Source: Planctomycetota bacterium
Lineage (GTDB): Bacteria; Planctomycetota; Phycisphaerae; UBA1845
Assembly: GCA_024275565.1 (NCBI GenBank)
Contig: JAJRYY010000016.1
Span: 1 to 36,157 of the forward strand
Direction of reading: 5' to 3'
Length of the DNA stretch: 36,157 nucleotides
The notes below the pieces were generated by a model, which ran no database searches, was not told where the DNA came from, and saw nothing but the letters and a program-made list of their open reading frames with translations. The first letter of the stretch is position 1. The number at the start of each line of letters is the position of its first letter. The translations under genes and the position numbers were made by a program. Shown here in pieces: positions 8,893-18,086 of this stretch.

Positions 8893-10143
8893 ATGTCTGA
8901 GTTGAATCCGTTCAAGATCGCACAAACACAACTTGACGAGGCGGCCGAACTGCTCGGTCTTGACAAGGGCACGCACGAACTGCTGCGTTGGCCTATGCGG
9001 GAGTATCGATTTCTCCTCCCCGTGAAAATGGACTCAGGCGAAACAAAGGTATTCCACGCATACCGGGTCCAATACAACGCTGCCCGCGGACCGACGAAGG
9101 GCGGCTTGCGATGGCATCCAGATGAAACGATCGACACCGTCCGCGCACTGGCAGCATGGATGACATGGAAAACCGCCGTCGTGGACATCCCGTTGGGCGG
9201 TGGCAAGGGTGGCGTAACATGCAATCCGAAGGAACTGTCTGATACCGAGAAGGAACGACTCGCACGCGCATACATCCGCGCAGCCGCACCCCACCTCTCC
9301 GTACACCGGGACGTACCAGCACCGGACGTATACACAACGCCGCAGATCATGGCGTGGATGATGGACGAATACGAAGCCATCGCCGGAGAATCTCACCCAG
9401 GCATGATCACCGGCAAACCGATCCCCCTCGGAGGATCGCAGGGTCGGGGTGACGCAACGGCCCGCGGAGGTGTCTATGTCACGCGCGAAGCGATGAAAGT
9501 GCGCAACATGGACCCATCAAACACCTCCTACGCGATCCAGGGCTTTGGAAATGCAGGACAGTTTGCAGCAACCTTGCACACAGAGATCCTCGGAAGCGGC
9601 AAACTCGTCGCCGTAAGCGATTCGGGGGGCGGTATTTACAACAAGGACGGAATCGATCCCGACAAAATCGTGCACCACAAAAAAGAAACCGGACGCGTGG
9701 CAGGGTTCCCAGGCAGCGAGCCGATTTCCAATGAAGAACTGCTCGAACTGAACGTGGATGTCCTCTACCCCTCCGCGCTCGAAAATGCAATCACCGAAAC
9801 AAACGCCGCGAACATCAAGGCGAAAATTATCTGCGAACTCGCCAACGGCCCGACAACGCCGGAAGCAGACAAAATCCTCTTCGAAAAAGGCATATTTGTA
9901 CTACCAGACTTCCTGGCAAATGCAGGGGGCGTCACGGTCTCATATTTCGAGCAGGTGCAGAACACATACAACTATTACTGGACCATCGAAGATGTCCACG
10001 CACAACTCGACCTCCGCATGACCAATGCATTCCAGGCAGTCAATGCAATGGCGGAGAAAAAGAAAGTCCATATGCGGAGTGCAGCCTACCTCGTGAGTGT
10101 CTCTCGCGTCGCAGAAGCATGCAAACTCCGTGGCTGGGTCTGA
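8893..10143 (+). CDS. gdhA: Glutamate dehydrogenase (Glu/Leu/Phe/Val dehydrogenase family)
   Basis: This 416-residue enzyme interconverts glutamate with 2-oxoglutarate and ammonia using NAD(P). The N-terminal substrate domain shows [11 protein letters not shown] (K69) and the catalytic-lysine motif [10 protein letters not shown] (K105). DVPAPDVYT follows, and a Rossmann domain begins at about residue 210 with AIQGFGNAG. The length is that of hexameric glutamate dehydrogenases rather than the shorter leucine dehydrogenases. The residue at the end of the second cofactor strand is in a [11 protein letters not shown] context, which suggests NAD but does not prove it. A strong intrinsic terminator 88 nt downstream separates it from the tyrosine phenol-lyase gene. 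Together the two could channel amino-acid nitrogen and carbon into central metabolism. Confidence 0.93.
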   Translation: MSELNPFKIAQTQLDEAAELLGLDKGTHELLRWPMREYRFLLPVKMDSGETKVFHAYRVQYNAARGPTKGGLRWHPDETIDTVRALAAWMTWKTAVVDIPLGGGKGGVTCNPKELSDTEKERLARAYIRAAAPHLSVHRDVPAPDVYTTPQIMAWMMDEYEAIAGESHPGMITGKPIPLGGSQGRGDATARGGVYVTREAMKVRNMDPSNTSYAIQGFGNAGQFAATLHTEILGSGKLVAVSDSGGGIYNKDGIDPDKIVHHKKETGRVAGFPGSEPISNEELLELNVDVLYPSALENAITETNAANIKAKIICELANGPTTPEADKILFEKGIFVLPDFLANAGGVTVSYFEQVQNTYNYYWTIEDVHAQLDLRMTNAFQAVNAMAEKKKVHMRSAAYLVSVSRVAEACKLRGWV

Positions 10144-10230
10144 GCTGACCCCATAAAATAGTCGGCCGGGCGTCGATTGTTCCAGATGCAACCCCTCTCT
10201 AAAGGGGCGCCTTCTTTGCTGTCTATTGGC

Positions 10231-10267
10231 GATCAGCGTTGATGTTGCGGTCAATGCTGATCTTTTT
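10231..10267 (+). terminator. Rho-independent terminator after glutamate dehydrogenase
   Basis: GATCAGCGTTGA (10231-10242) pairs with TCAATGCTGATC (10251-10262) over 12 bp including one G-T pair, with an 8-nt loop, directly followed by five T residues (10263-10267). This is a textbook intrinsic terminator. A weaker CCCCT/AGGGG hairpin lies about 35 nt upstream. Because the hairpin is only about 60 nt before the next ATG, an attenuation role for the following gene is also conceivable. Confidence 0.85.
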
Positions 10268-10286
10268 ATCAACGTCGTTCAGGTAG

Positions 10287-12746
<2,460 letters not shown>

Positions 12747-12767
12747 GTGTCCTCACGGTAACACGTC

Positions 12768-12807
12768 ATCCGACGAAGCAAAAGGTTATCCGACGAAGCA
12801 AAAGAAT
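12768..12807. repeat. 20-nt tandem duplication spanning the stop of the VWA gene
   Basis: ATCCGACGAAGCAAAAGGTT at 12768-12787 is followed by a copy with two changed bases at 12788-12807. The minus-strand stop codon of the VWA lipoprotein (12786-12788) lies at the junction. The duplication therefore set the C-terminus of that protein, and its period of 20 would not preserve frame. Confidence 0.8.
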
Positions 12808-14348
12808 GTGCAGTTCAGGATCGTGCCAAGGAGGGTTTCGATCAGGTCGCGTTCATCGCTGAGGGCGCGGGAGGTTGGCTCGGTGCGATCGGAGAGTCCC
12901 AGAATCGACTGGTCGAACCAGGGCAGGAAATCTTCGAGCATTTCAGCAGCCACTTGATTTCTTCCATTGCGTGCCTGTTGCGACGCGTCCTGAATCACGA
13001 GCACGGTGTCGAGCAGAATCGCAGCCCGGCGAGCGCTGTGATCTGAGTAATAAGGTGGATCGCCATCCTGTGGGAGATCGGCGGGTAACTCCAGGGAGAA
13101 GTCTGTCGAACGGACGCCGCCCTCTGCCAATTGATACGCGAGGGTCGCGTCTGCGATCTGGAAGGGCGTGTCGAAGGCTGGCGGGGTCGCGTAGGTCAGC
13201 CTGACGATGATTGTTCCGCCTCCCGCGCGGCGACTGAGGAAGAGTGTGGGGATGACGATCGTCGCGGTGGATTGTCCGGGGATGTAGTCGGGAGCGCCGT
13301 AGACGGCTGAGATGCCGACCTGGTCCGGAACCATGACGCTGAGCGTGACGTCGAAGGCGACGGGTGTCACGAAGAATTTGAAATCGTCGAAGACGCGGGA
13401 AATTCGATCTTCATCGGAGAGGAAAAATGCGTTGCCGTCGGGGATTTGTGATATTTCCGCTCCAAGCTCGGTGCCAAAATCTCTGCCTACCCCCATGAGC
13501 GTGAATCCGGTCCCGAGCGAGGACTGCGCGCGGATCTGCTCGATGAAGCCATCGGACCCGTTATCGCCCAATGTGGGTAAGGCGTCGGTGAATAGGATGA
13601 CACGGTTCGCACGCTCGGGCGAGGCGTTTTTGGTGAGTTCAAAGAATGCAAGGTCAAGCCCCACCCCGATATCTGTCCGGCCATCTGGTGTGATGCTTTC
13701 GATGAGCGCTTCGATCACCACGCGATCTTCCACGGGATCGGCATTGTGGATCTGCAGGCGGGCGGACTGGTTGAAGACGACGAGGGTGAAGCGGTCTTCG
13801 CTGGTGAGCTGATCCAGCAAGGCTAACATTGCATCCTTGACCGCGTCCATTTTGGAACGTCGGTCGGATGCGGAGGCTGTTGCTCGCATGGACCCGCTGC
13901 TGTCAATTGCGACCGCCAGGTTTTGCGGGTCGCGTTCAAAGGTATCGAGGTCGATGGTTGTCCCAATGCCAAAGAAAAGTTCCGACTCTGCTGAGCTGGT
14001 GGTGGAACCGAATGGCTGACGCCATGTGACTGCCACGGTTGGAAACAGTTCAGCCAGGTCGCCATCGGTGGCGGGCAATGGAATATCGTGCTCGGAGAGG
14101 AACCCCTCCACGGTGATGTCGTTGGGATTTGGGATGAAGCCTGCTTCGATGGCAGATCTCGCCTCGGAAGCGTCCTGCACGCCGCCTCCGGTGGTCCCGC
14201 CCAGCGGTGATGCACATCCGGTCAGAGACATGCTTCCTGCTGACAGGGCGCTCGCTACGATGAATGAGGCGAGGTTTTTGACGTGAAAATGGCGATCTGG
14301 AATGCGTTTCTGTGGTTGAACCTGTTTGCTCCCTTGCGTTGGTGGCAT
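12786..14348 (-). CDS. VWA-domain lipoprotein
   Basis: The 520-residue precursor begins with a long basic stretch, a hydrophobic segment and SLTGC, a lipobox with its modifiable cysteine at residue 45. After a Gly-rich linker and about 90 residues rich in charged side chains, a von Willebrand A domain starts at about residue 145 with an intact MIDAS motif: DSSGS (D149, S151, S153), the Thr of DGRTDIG, and the Asp of FTDALP. The C-terminal 200 residues resemble the beta-rich and helical parts that follow VWA in secreted bacterial proteins. Role: metal-dependent protein binding at the membrane; no partner is evident. ATG 14348 is supported by GGGAG 7 nt upstream; the frame continues open to 14597 without plausible protein features. 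Confidence 0.87.
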   Translation of the reverse strand: MPPTQGSKQVQPQKRIPDRHFHVKNLASFIVASALSAGSMSLTGCASPLGGTTGGGVQDASEARSAIEAGFIPNPNDITVEGFLSEHDIPLPATDGDLAELFPTVAVTWRQPFGSTTSSAESELFFGIGTTIDLDTFERDPQNLAVAIDSSGSMRATASASDRRSKMDAVKDAMLALLDQLTSEDRFTLVVFNQSARLQIHNADPVEDRVVIEALIESITPDGRTDIGVGLDLAFFELTKNASPERANRVILFTDALPTLGDNGSDGFIEQIRAQSSLGTGFTLMGVGRDFGTELGAEISQIPDGNAFFLSDEDRISRVFDDFKFFVTPVAFDVTLSVMVPDQVGISAVYGAPDYIPGQSTATIVIPTLFLSRRAGGGTIIVRLTYATPPAFDTPFQIADATLAYQLAEGGVRSTDFSLELPADLPQDGDPPYYSDHSARRAAILLDTVLVIQDASQQARNGRNQVAAEMLEDFLPWFDQSILGLSDRTEPTSRALSDERDLIETLLGTILNCTFFCFVG

Positions 14349-14600
14349 TGTCTTGCTCCCTGGTTGTTGTGCTGCATCGCGTGAAATGACGGTGGATTGG
14401 AAATGGGCGGACAGATGCTTGTTCCTGAACCACGACTGCGACATTGTAAGTCTCACCAAATGTCCGGCTACAATGAGATATTGGACATGCTGACGGGTCA
14501 TCACCTTCCATTTCTCCCCCTGCTCTCGTTGTCGTCTCCACGGACGGCGCGGAGTTCGAGGGTGGGGACGTGACACCGGTGGGTAAACGGAATACAAAAG

Positions 14601-14622
14601 AGGGTGTGTCCGGGACTACCCT
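14601..14622. repeat. Diverged copy of a palindromic AGGGTG...CACCCT element
   Basis: The 22-nt sequence starting AGGGTGTGTCCGGGAC and ending in ACCCT matches, with a few changes, the perfect palindrome at 14873-14891. Two related copies bracket the A/T-rich stretch before mnmG. This suggests a small dispersed palindromic repeat. Confidence 0.5.
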
Positions 14623-14760
14623 GTAATAATCAGACATGACAGAACCTTCCTCTCTTCGCCGATTTGCAACCTCCTGGTGGGTTGTCTTCGGTCTTCATCT
14701 TCAAGAGAACGGTTTCTCTCGAAATCTTACAGGAAAAATGTGTTTTTTTTTGAAAATGTG

Positions 14761-14870
14761 GTTTTTGGGGTGAGGATGCGGTTTTTGGGATGAGGATGCG
14801 TTTTTTTTGTGTGGTACGGCGACAAGAAGAGACAAAAAAAAACGCAAAAACAACAAAAAGGCAAAAAAAG
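14761..14870. other. A/T-tract region with inverted repeat and phased A-tracts upstream of mnmG
   Basis: A 20-nt duplication (GTTTTTGGGRTGAGGATGCG at 14761 and 14781) is followed by a GCG-T8-GT arm (14798-14810). That arm pairs with an AC-A9-CGC arm (14832-14845). A-tracts then recur at 14834-14842, 14846-14850, 14855-14859 and 14863-14869, centred 9-10 bp apart, the spacing that gives intrinsic DNA curvature. The hairpin could act as a terminator on either strand. The whole region between the VWA gene start (14348) and mnmG is otherwise gene-free. Confidence 0.55.
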
Positions 14871-14872
14871 AA

Positions 14873-14891
14873 GGTGCGTCCGGGACGCACC
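14873..14891. repeat. Perfect palindrome in the mnmG leader
   Basis: GGTGCGTCC (14873-14881) and GGACGCACC (14883-14891) form a 9-bp inverted repeat around a single G, about 10 nt before the mnmG start. In RNA the practical stem would be GGTGCGT/ACGCACC with a 5-nt loop. Its placement could influence ribosome access, or it may simply be a dispersed REP-like unit (see 14601-14622). Confidence 0.65.
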
Positions 14892-14900
14892 CTACGGATC

Positions 14901-16763
14901 GTGATCTTGAAGCGTTATGACATTATTGTGATTGGTGGAGGGCATGCGGGGGCGGAGGCTGCGTGGGCTGGTGCGCGTCTGGGTGCGCATGTCGCCCTGG
15001 TGACGATGGATGCGGGGGCGATTGGGCGTATGTCGTGCAACCCTGCGATCGGGGGCCTTGGTAAGGGTCAGATCGTGCGTGAGATCGATGCGCTTGGCGG
15101 GCTGATGGGTCAGGTGATCGATGCGACTGGGATTCAGTTTCGCCTGTTGAACCGAAGTAAGGGGCCTGCGGTCTGGGCGCCGCGTGCTCAGGCGGATCGT
15201 GAGGATTACGCGGCGGCTGTTCAGGGGTATCTGGTTGGGACGCGGAATCTGGAAATCATCGAAGGACTTTGCGAGGAGATTGTGGTCTCGCCCTGCGTGA
15301 TACCCGAACGCGAGAGAGACAACTCCGAGACACTTGCGACGTCTCGCGTACGGGGTGTTCGGCTGAATGGCGGTCGGGAATATCGTGCTGATTCGGTGAT
15401 TGTTACCACGGGGACGTTCATGCGTGCGCTGATGCACTGCGGTGAGGAGCAGACCGAGGGTGGGCGTGTGGGGGAGGGTTCCGCCATGGGTCTGAGTGCG
15501 AACCTCCTTTCGCTGGGGCTGGAGCTTGGGCGTCTTAAGACTGGGACGCCACCTCGGATTCGTCGCGATTCCATTGATTATGAGGACATTGAACCGCAGC
15601 CTGGTGATCCTGAACCGTATCCATTTTCGTTCATGACGGATCGGATATCGCGTCCGCAGGTCGGATGCCATATTACTTATACCAACGATCGGACTCATGC
15701 CCTGATCCGTGAGCACCTTCACCTTGCTCCGATGTATAGCGGGCAGATTGAATCACATGGGCCGAGGTATTGCCCTAGCATTGAAGATAAGATCGTGCGT
15801 TTTGCGGATAAGCCGAGGCATCAGATTTTTCTCGAGCCAGAGGGGTATGCCAGTGACCGGGTGTATTGCAATGGAATCAGTACGTCTCTGCCTGCTGATG
15901 TGCAGGTTCCGATGCTGCGTACGATTCGCGGGCTTGAGCGTGCTGACATGGTGCAGGCTGGCTATGCTGTTGAGTACGATTTTGTGCCGACGCATCAGAC
16001 GCAATTTACGCTTGAAACGAAATCGGTGTCTGGATTGTATCTTGCGGGTCAGATCAACGGTACGAGCGGGTATGAGGAAGCTGCCGGGCAGGGGCTTGTG
16101 GCTGGTGCCAATGCAGCATTGCGTCTGTCGAACCGGGATCCGCTGCGGTTGCGTCGTGATCAGGCGTATATCGGGGTGATGATCGATGATCTTGTGACGA
16201 AACCGCCAGTGGAACCGTATCGGATGTTCACATCTCGAGCCGAATATCGCCTTCAGCTTCGGAGCGATAACGCTGATCGGCGGTTGACACCTGTTGGGAT
16301 CGAGCTTGGTCTGGTATCGGATGCGCGTCGCGAGCGTTTTGAGAAGAAGCTGGCAGACATCGGTGCGTTGACGGCTTTGCTGGGTGGTCTGCGTCGTGAT
16401 GGGCGTCCTGTTCTGGACTGGTTGCGTCGTCATGATGTGCATTTGAGTGATCTTCGCAGCGTGGTGGCTGAGTCTGACCTCCCAGGCGTATCGCTCGAGG
16501 TTGTAGAACAAATCTACATCGAGGGGAGATATGCGGGTTATCTTCAGCGTCAGGATCGCCAGATTGCACAGATGAAGAAGCTGGAGGGAGTTGCGATTCC
16601 CGTTGACTTCGATTTTTCCTCTATGGGTGAGCTTCGACAGGAGTCGCGCGAGCGTCTTTCGCAGATTCGTCCTGCTACGCTTGGTCAGGCGTCCAGAATT
16701 TCCGGAATAAATCCTTCCGACATCACTATTTTGTGGATCACTCTGGTAAAGAAACGTAAGTAA
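14901..16763 (+). CDS. mnmG: MnmG (GidA), tRNA U34 carboxymethylaminomethyl-modification FAD enzyme
   Basis: With MnmE, MnmG installs the (carboxymethyl)aminomethyl group on wobble uridine 34 of several tRNAs, using FAD, methylenetetrahydrofolate and glycine or ammonium. The 620-residue product has the FAD dinucleotide fold [14 protein letters not shown] at its N-terminus, the family signature [39 protein letters not shown], and [17 protein letters not shown] near residue 390. Length matches the E. coli enzyme (about 629). No ATG fits; GTG 14901 gives the expected N-terminus just before the FAD fold, and TTG 14907 is an alternative. mnmE is not in the window. Plus-strand base composition here is strongly G- and T-rich compared with the genes before 12.7 kb. 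Confidence 0.95.
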   Translation: MILKRYDIIVIGGGHAGAEAAWAGARLGAHVALVTMDAGAIGRMSCNPAIGGLGKGQIVREIDALGGLMGQVIDATGIQFRLLNRSKGPAVWAPRAQADREDYAAAVQGYLVGTRNLEIIEGLCEEIVVSPCVIPERERDNSETLATSRVRGVRLNGGREYRADSVIVTTGTFMRALMHCGEEQTEGGRVGEGSAMGLSANLLSLGLELGRLKTGTPPRIRRDSIDYEDIEPQPGDPEPYPFSFMTDRISRPQVGCHITYTNDRTHALIREHLHLAPMYSGQIESHGPRYCPSIEDKIVRFADKPRHQIFLEPEGYASDRVYCNGISTSLPADVQVPMLRTIRGLERADMVQAGYAVEYDFVPTHQTQFTLETKSVSGLYLAGQINGTSGYEEAAGQGLVAGANAALRLSNRDPLRLRRDQAYIGVMIDDLVTKPPVEPYRMFTSRAEYRLQLRSDNADRRLTPVGIELGLVSDARRERFEKKLADIGALTALLGGLRRDGRPVLDWLRRHDVHLSDLRSVVAESDLPGVSLEVVEQIYIEGRYAGYLQRQDRQIAQMKKLEGVAIPVDFDFSSMGELRQESRERLSQIRPATLGQASRISGINPSDITILWITLVKKRK

Positions 16764-16914
16764 GAGTCGGCTGCGCTTTATCGTATTGTGTATACATAAG
16801 ATAGGCGCCGTTGCTCATCTCGCGTCCTTTGCGTTGTGCCTGTGAATTGTTGAGATTTCACAGGGTGTACCATTTGGGTAATCTACGAAATCTAGTCAAA
16901 CCTGAAAGTGAAGC

Positions 16915-16944
16915 TTGACAGTGTGTATCGCGATAAGATATATC
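16915..16944 (+). promoter_or_regulatory. Sigma-70-type promoter with a palindrome in the spacer
   Basis: TTGACA (16915-16920) is a perfect -35 box; 17-18 nt further lies ATATAT/TATATC (16938-16944) as a -10. Between them is the perfect 10-bp palindrome TATCGCGATA (16926-16935), a position where a bound repressor would block polymerase. The next annotated gene starts about 465 bp downstream, so a transcript from here would have a long leader that includes the 18-nt repeats. Confidence 0.5.
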
Positions 16945-16955
16945 GTGTGGAAAAG

Positions 16956-17045
16956 ATGGGTCATCTGGGAAGCTTGGACGATTTGGGATTTTGGCTGATT
17001 TCGTGGTCTTTTGTCCTGGTTGAACTTCTTACCGGTGTTCACTGA
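16956..17045 (+). CDS. Possible 29-residue hydrophobic leader ORF
   Basis: Starting 12 nt after the candidate promoter, an ATG opens a 29-codon frame that ends in TGA. The middle of the peptide is hydrophobic and aromatic (FWLISWSFVLVELL), which could be a membrane micropeptide or a regulatory leader. Only a GGAAAAG precedes the ATG at close distance, so translation is uncertain. This is a speculative call. Confidence 0.2.
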   Translation: MGHLGSLDDLGFWLISWSFVLVELLTGVH

Positions 17046-17157
17046 AGTTTCGTCAGACGGGTATTGGCGTCTGTCGTTTGGTCTGTGGAAGTGTTGACTT
17101 GGCGTGGATGCGTAGATCCGGAGTAAAGGTAACCTCGGTGTAGTACCTGAGAACGCT

Positions 17158-17247
17158 GCCGTGCCTTGGAACGGTGCAGTGCCCTGGGATAGTGTAGTGC
17201 CCTGGGACATTGTAGTGCCCTGGGGCAGCGTAGTGCGGTGGGACACT
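17158..17247. repeat. Five 18-nt tandem repeats in the signalling-cassette leader
   Basis: Five consecutive 18-nt units start at 17158, 17176, 17194, 17212 and 17230, with consensus GTAGTGCCCTGGGACAKT. No convincing gene covers them, although an 18-nt period keeps frames open on both strands and produces a spurious repetitive minus-strand ORF. A 21-nt duplication follows at 17306-17347. The remaining 16764-17409 sequence has no recognisable gene apart from the possible leader ORF. Confidence 0.88.
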
Positions 17248-17305
17248 GATCCGACCTTATGGTCATTGGATTTTCGGTGTCGGGTCGGCGGATGTTTCGG
17301 TTGAC

Positions 17306-17347
17306 GTCCTCTCAGTGGTCAGCGTCGTCCTCTCAATGGTCAGCGTC
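17306..17347. repeat. 21-nt tandem duplication before the HTH-receiver gene
   Basis: GTCCTCTCARTGGTCAGCGTC occurs twice head to tail (17306-17326, 17327-17347) with one base difference. A partial third copy begins at 17348. It lies about 60 nt before the HTH-receiver start and may affect leader structure. Confidence 0.8.
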
Positions 17348-17409
17348 GTCGTTCATGAGGGTGAAGGTGGTGCGGTCATAGTTGCAGCGACAAATATAGG
17401 GTGGAAGTG

Positions 17410-17997
17410 ATGCTCAAGTCGGAAAAGATCAGGGACAAGTCTGTCTTCACGACAGGTGAAGTCGCCAAGATTTGCAATATCAGTCAGCAGACCGTGATTC
17501 GATGCTTCGATAGCGGGAGACTGCGTGGATTTCGGGTTCCGGGGTCGCGTTTTCGCCGTGTTCCCAGGGATCAGCTGATCACGTTCATGCAGGAGAACGA
17601 CATTCCACTCGACATGCTTGAAGGGGCGACGCGACGCATCCTGATTGTGGATGATGAGCCTGCGATTGTTCAACTGTTGACGGATGTGATGGAACGTGAT
17701 GGTCGCTTTGTGATTAAATCCAGTGCGACCGGTTTTGAAGCAGGGATGATGACTCAGGAGTTTATGCCCGACGTTATTCTGCTCGACTTCAAACTTCCAG
17801 ATATCAATGGAACGGAAGTGTGCCGCATGGTTCGATCGCGTTCTGAAATGAACAACACCCGTATTATTATCATCAGCGGTGTTGCAGACCCGACCGAGAT
17901 TGACGAGCTGTACCTTGCTGGTGCGGATGCCTTTATTAAGAAACCATTCAGAGTGGATGAAGTGATCGCGCGGATCGATACCATGCTGAAATATTGA
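17410..17997 (+). CDS. Response regulator with N-terminal excisionase/MerR-type HTH and C-terminal receiver
   Basis: This is a 195-residue, two-domain cytoplasmic protein. Residues 13-60 form a helix-turn-helix of the MerR/excisionase type (TTGEVAKICNISQQTVIRCF, then a wing ending RRVPRDQL). Residues 77-195 form an intact CheY-like receiver: acidic pair D81-D82, phospho-acceptor D126 in LLDFKLPD, switch residue S156, and K178 in KKPF. The DNA-binding part comes first, the reverse of common OmpR or NarL regulators. It heads a cluster with the HDOD-histidine kinase gene, whose start lies within 90 nt of this stop, so that kinase is the likely phosphodonor. ATG 17410 is chosen for the GGTGG just upstream; GTG 17401 is an alternative. 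Confidence 0.85.
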   Translation: MLKSEKIRDKSVFTTGEVAKICNISQQTVIRCFDSGRLRGFRVPGSRFRRVPRDQLITFMQENDIPLDMLEGATRRILIVDDEPAIVQLLTDVMERDGRFVIKSSATGFEAGMMTQEFMPDVILLDFKLPDINGTEVCRMVRSRSEMNNTRIIIISGVADPTEIDELYLAGADAFIKKPFRVDEVIARIDTMLKY

Positions 17998-18086
17998 GGA
18001 CGAGCTTGTGAAGGACCGTGAGACAAGGGAGGGTGCTTAGAGTGCATCAGCCAAGAGGACGGTCGCAATCCGGAGGACGGGAACAG

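Noticed and set aside
14640-14870. Confident oriC call
   Set aside because: No TTATCCACA-type DnaA boxes and no dnaA/dnaN nearby; only skew and A/T content point to it, so it is kept as a low-ranked finding.
14892-16511. Long minus-strand ORFs opposite mnmG
   Set aside because: mnmG is unmistakable on the plus strand. The minus frames have Arg/His/Pro-rich composition without motifs.
16896-17246. Minus-strand ORF with repeated SQGTT-type peptides
   Set aside because: It is kept open by the 18-nt tandem repeat. There is no ribosome binding site or domain, and another frame gives an equally repetitive peptide.
17158-17247. CRISPR array
   Set aside because: Direct 18-nt units with no spacers between them and no cas genes; it is a tandem repeat.
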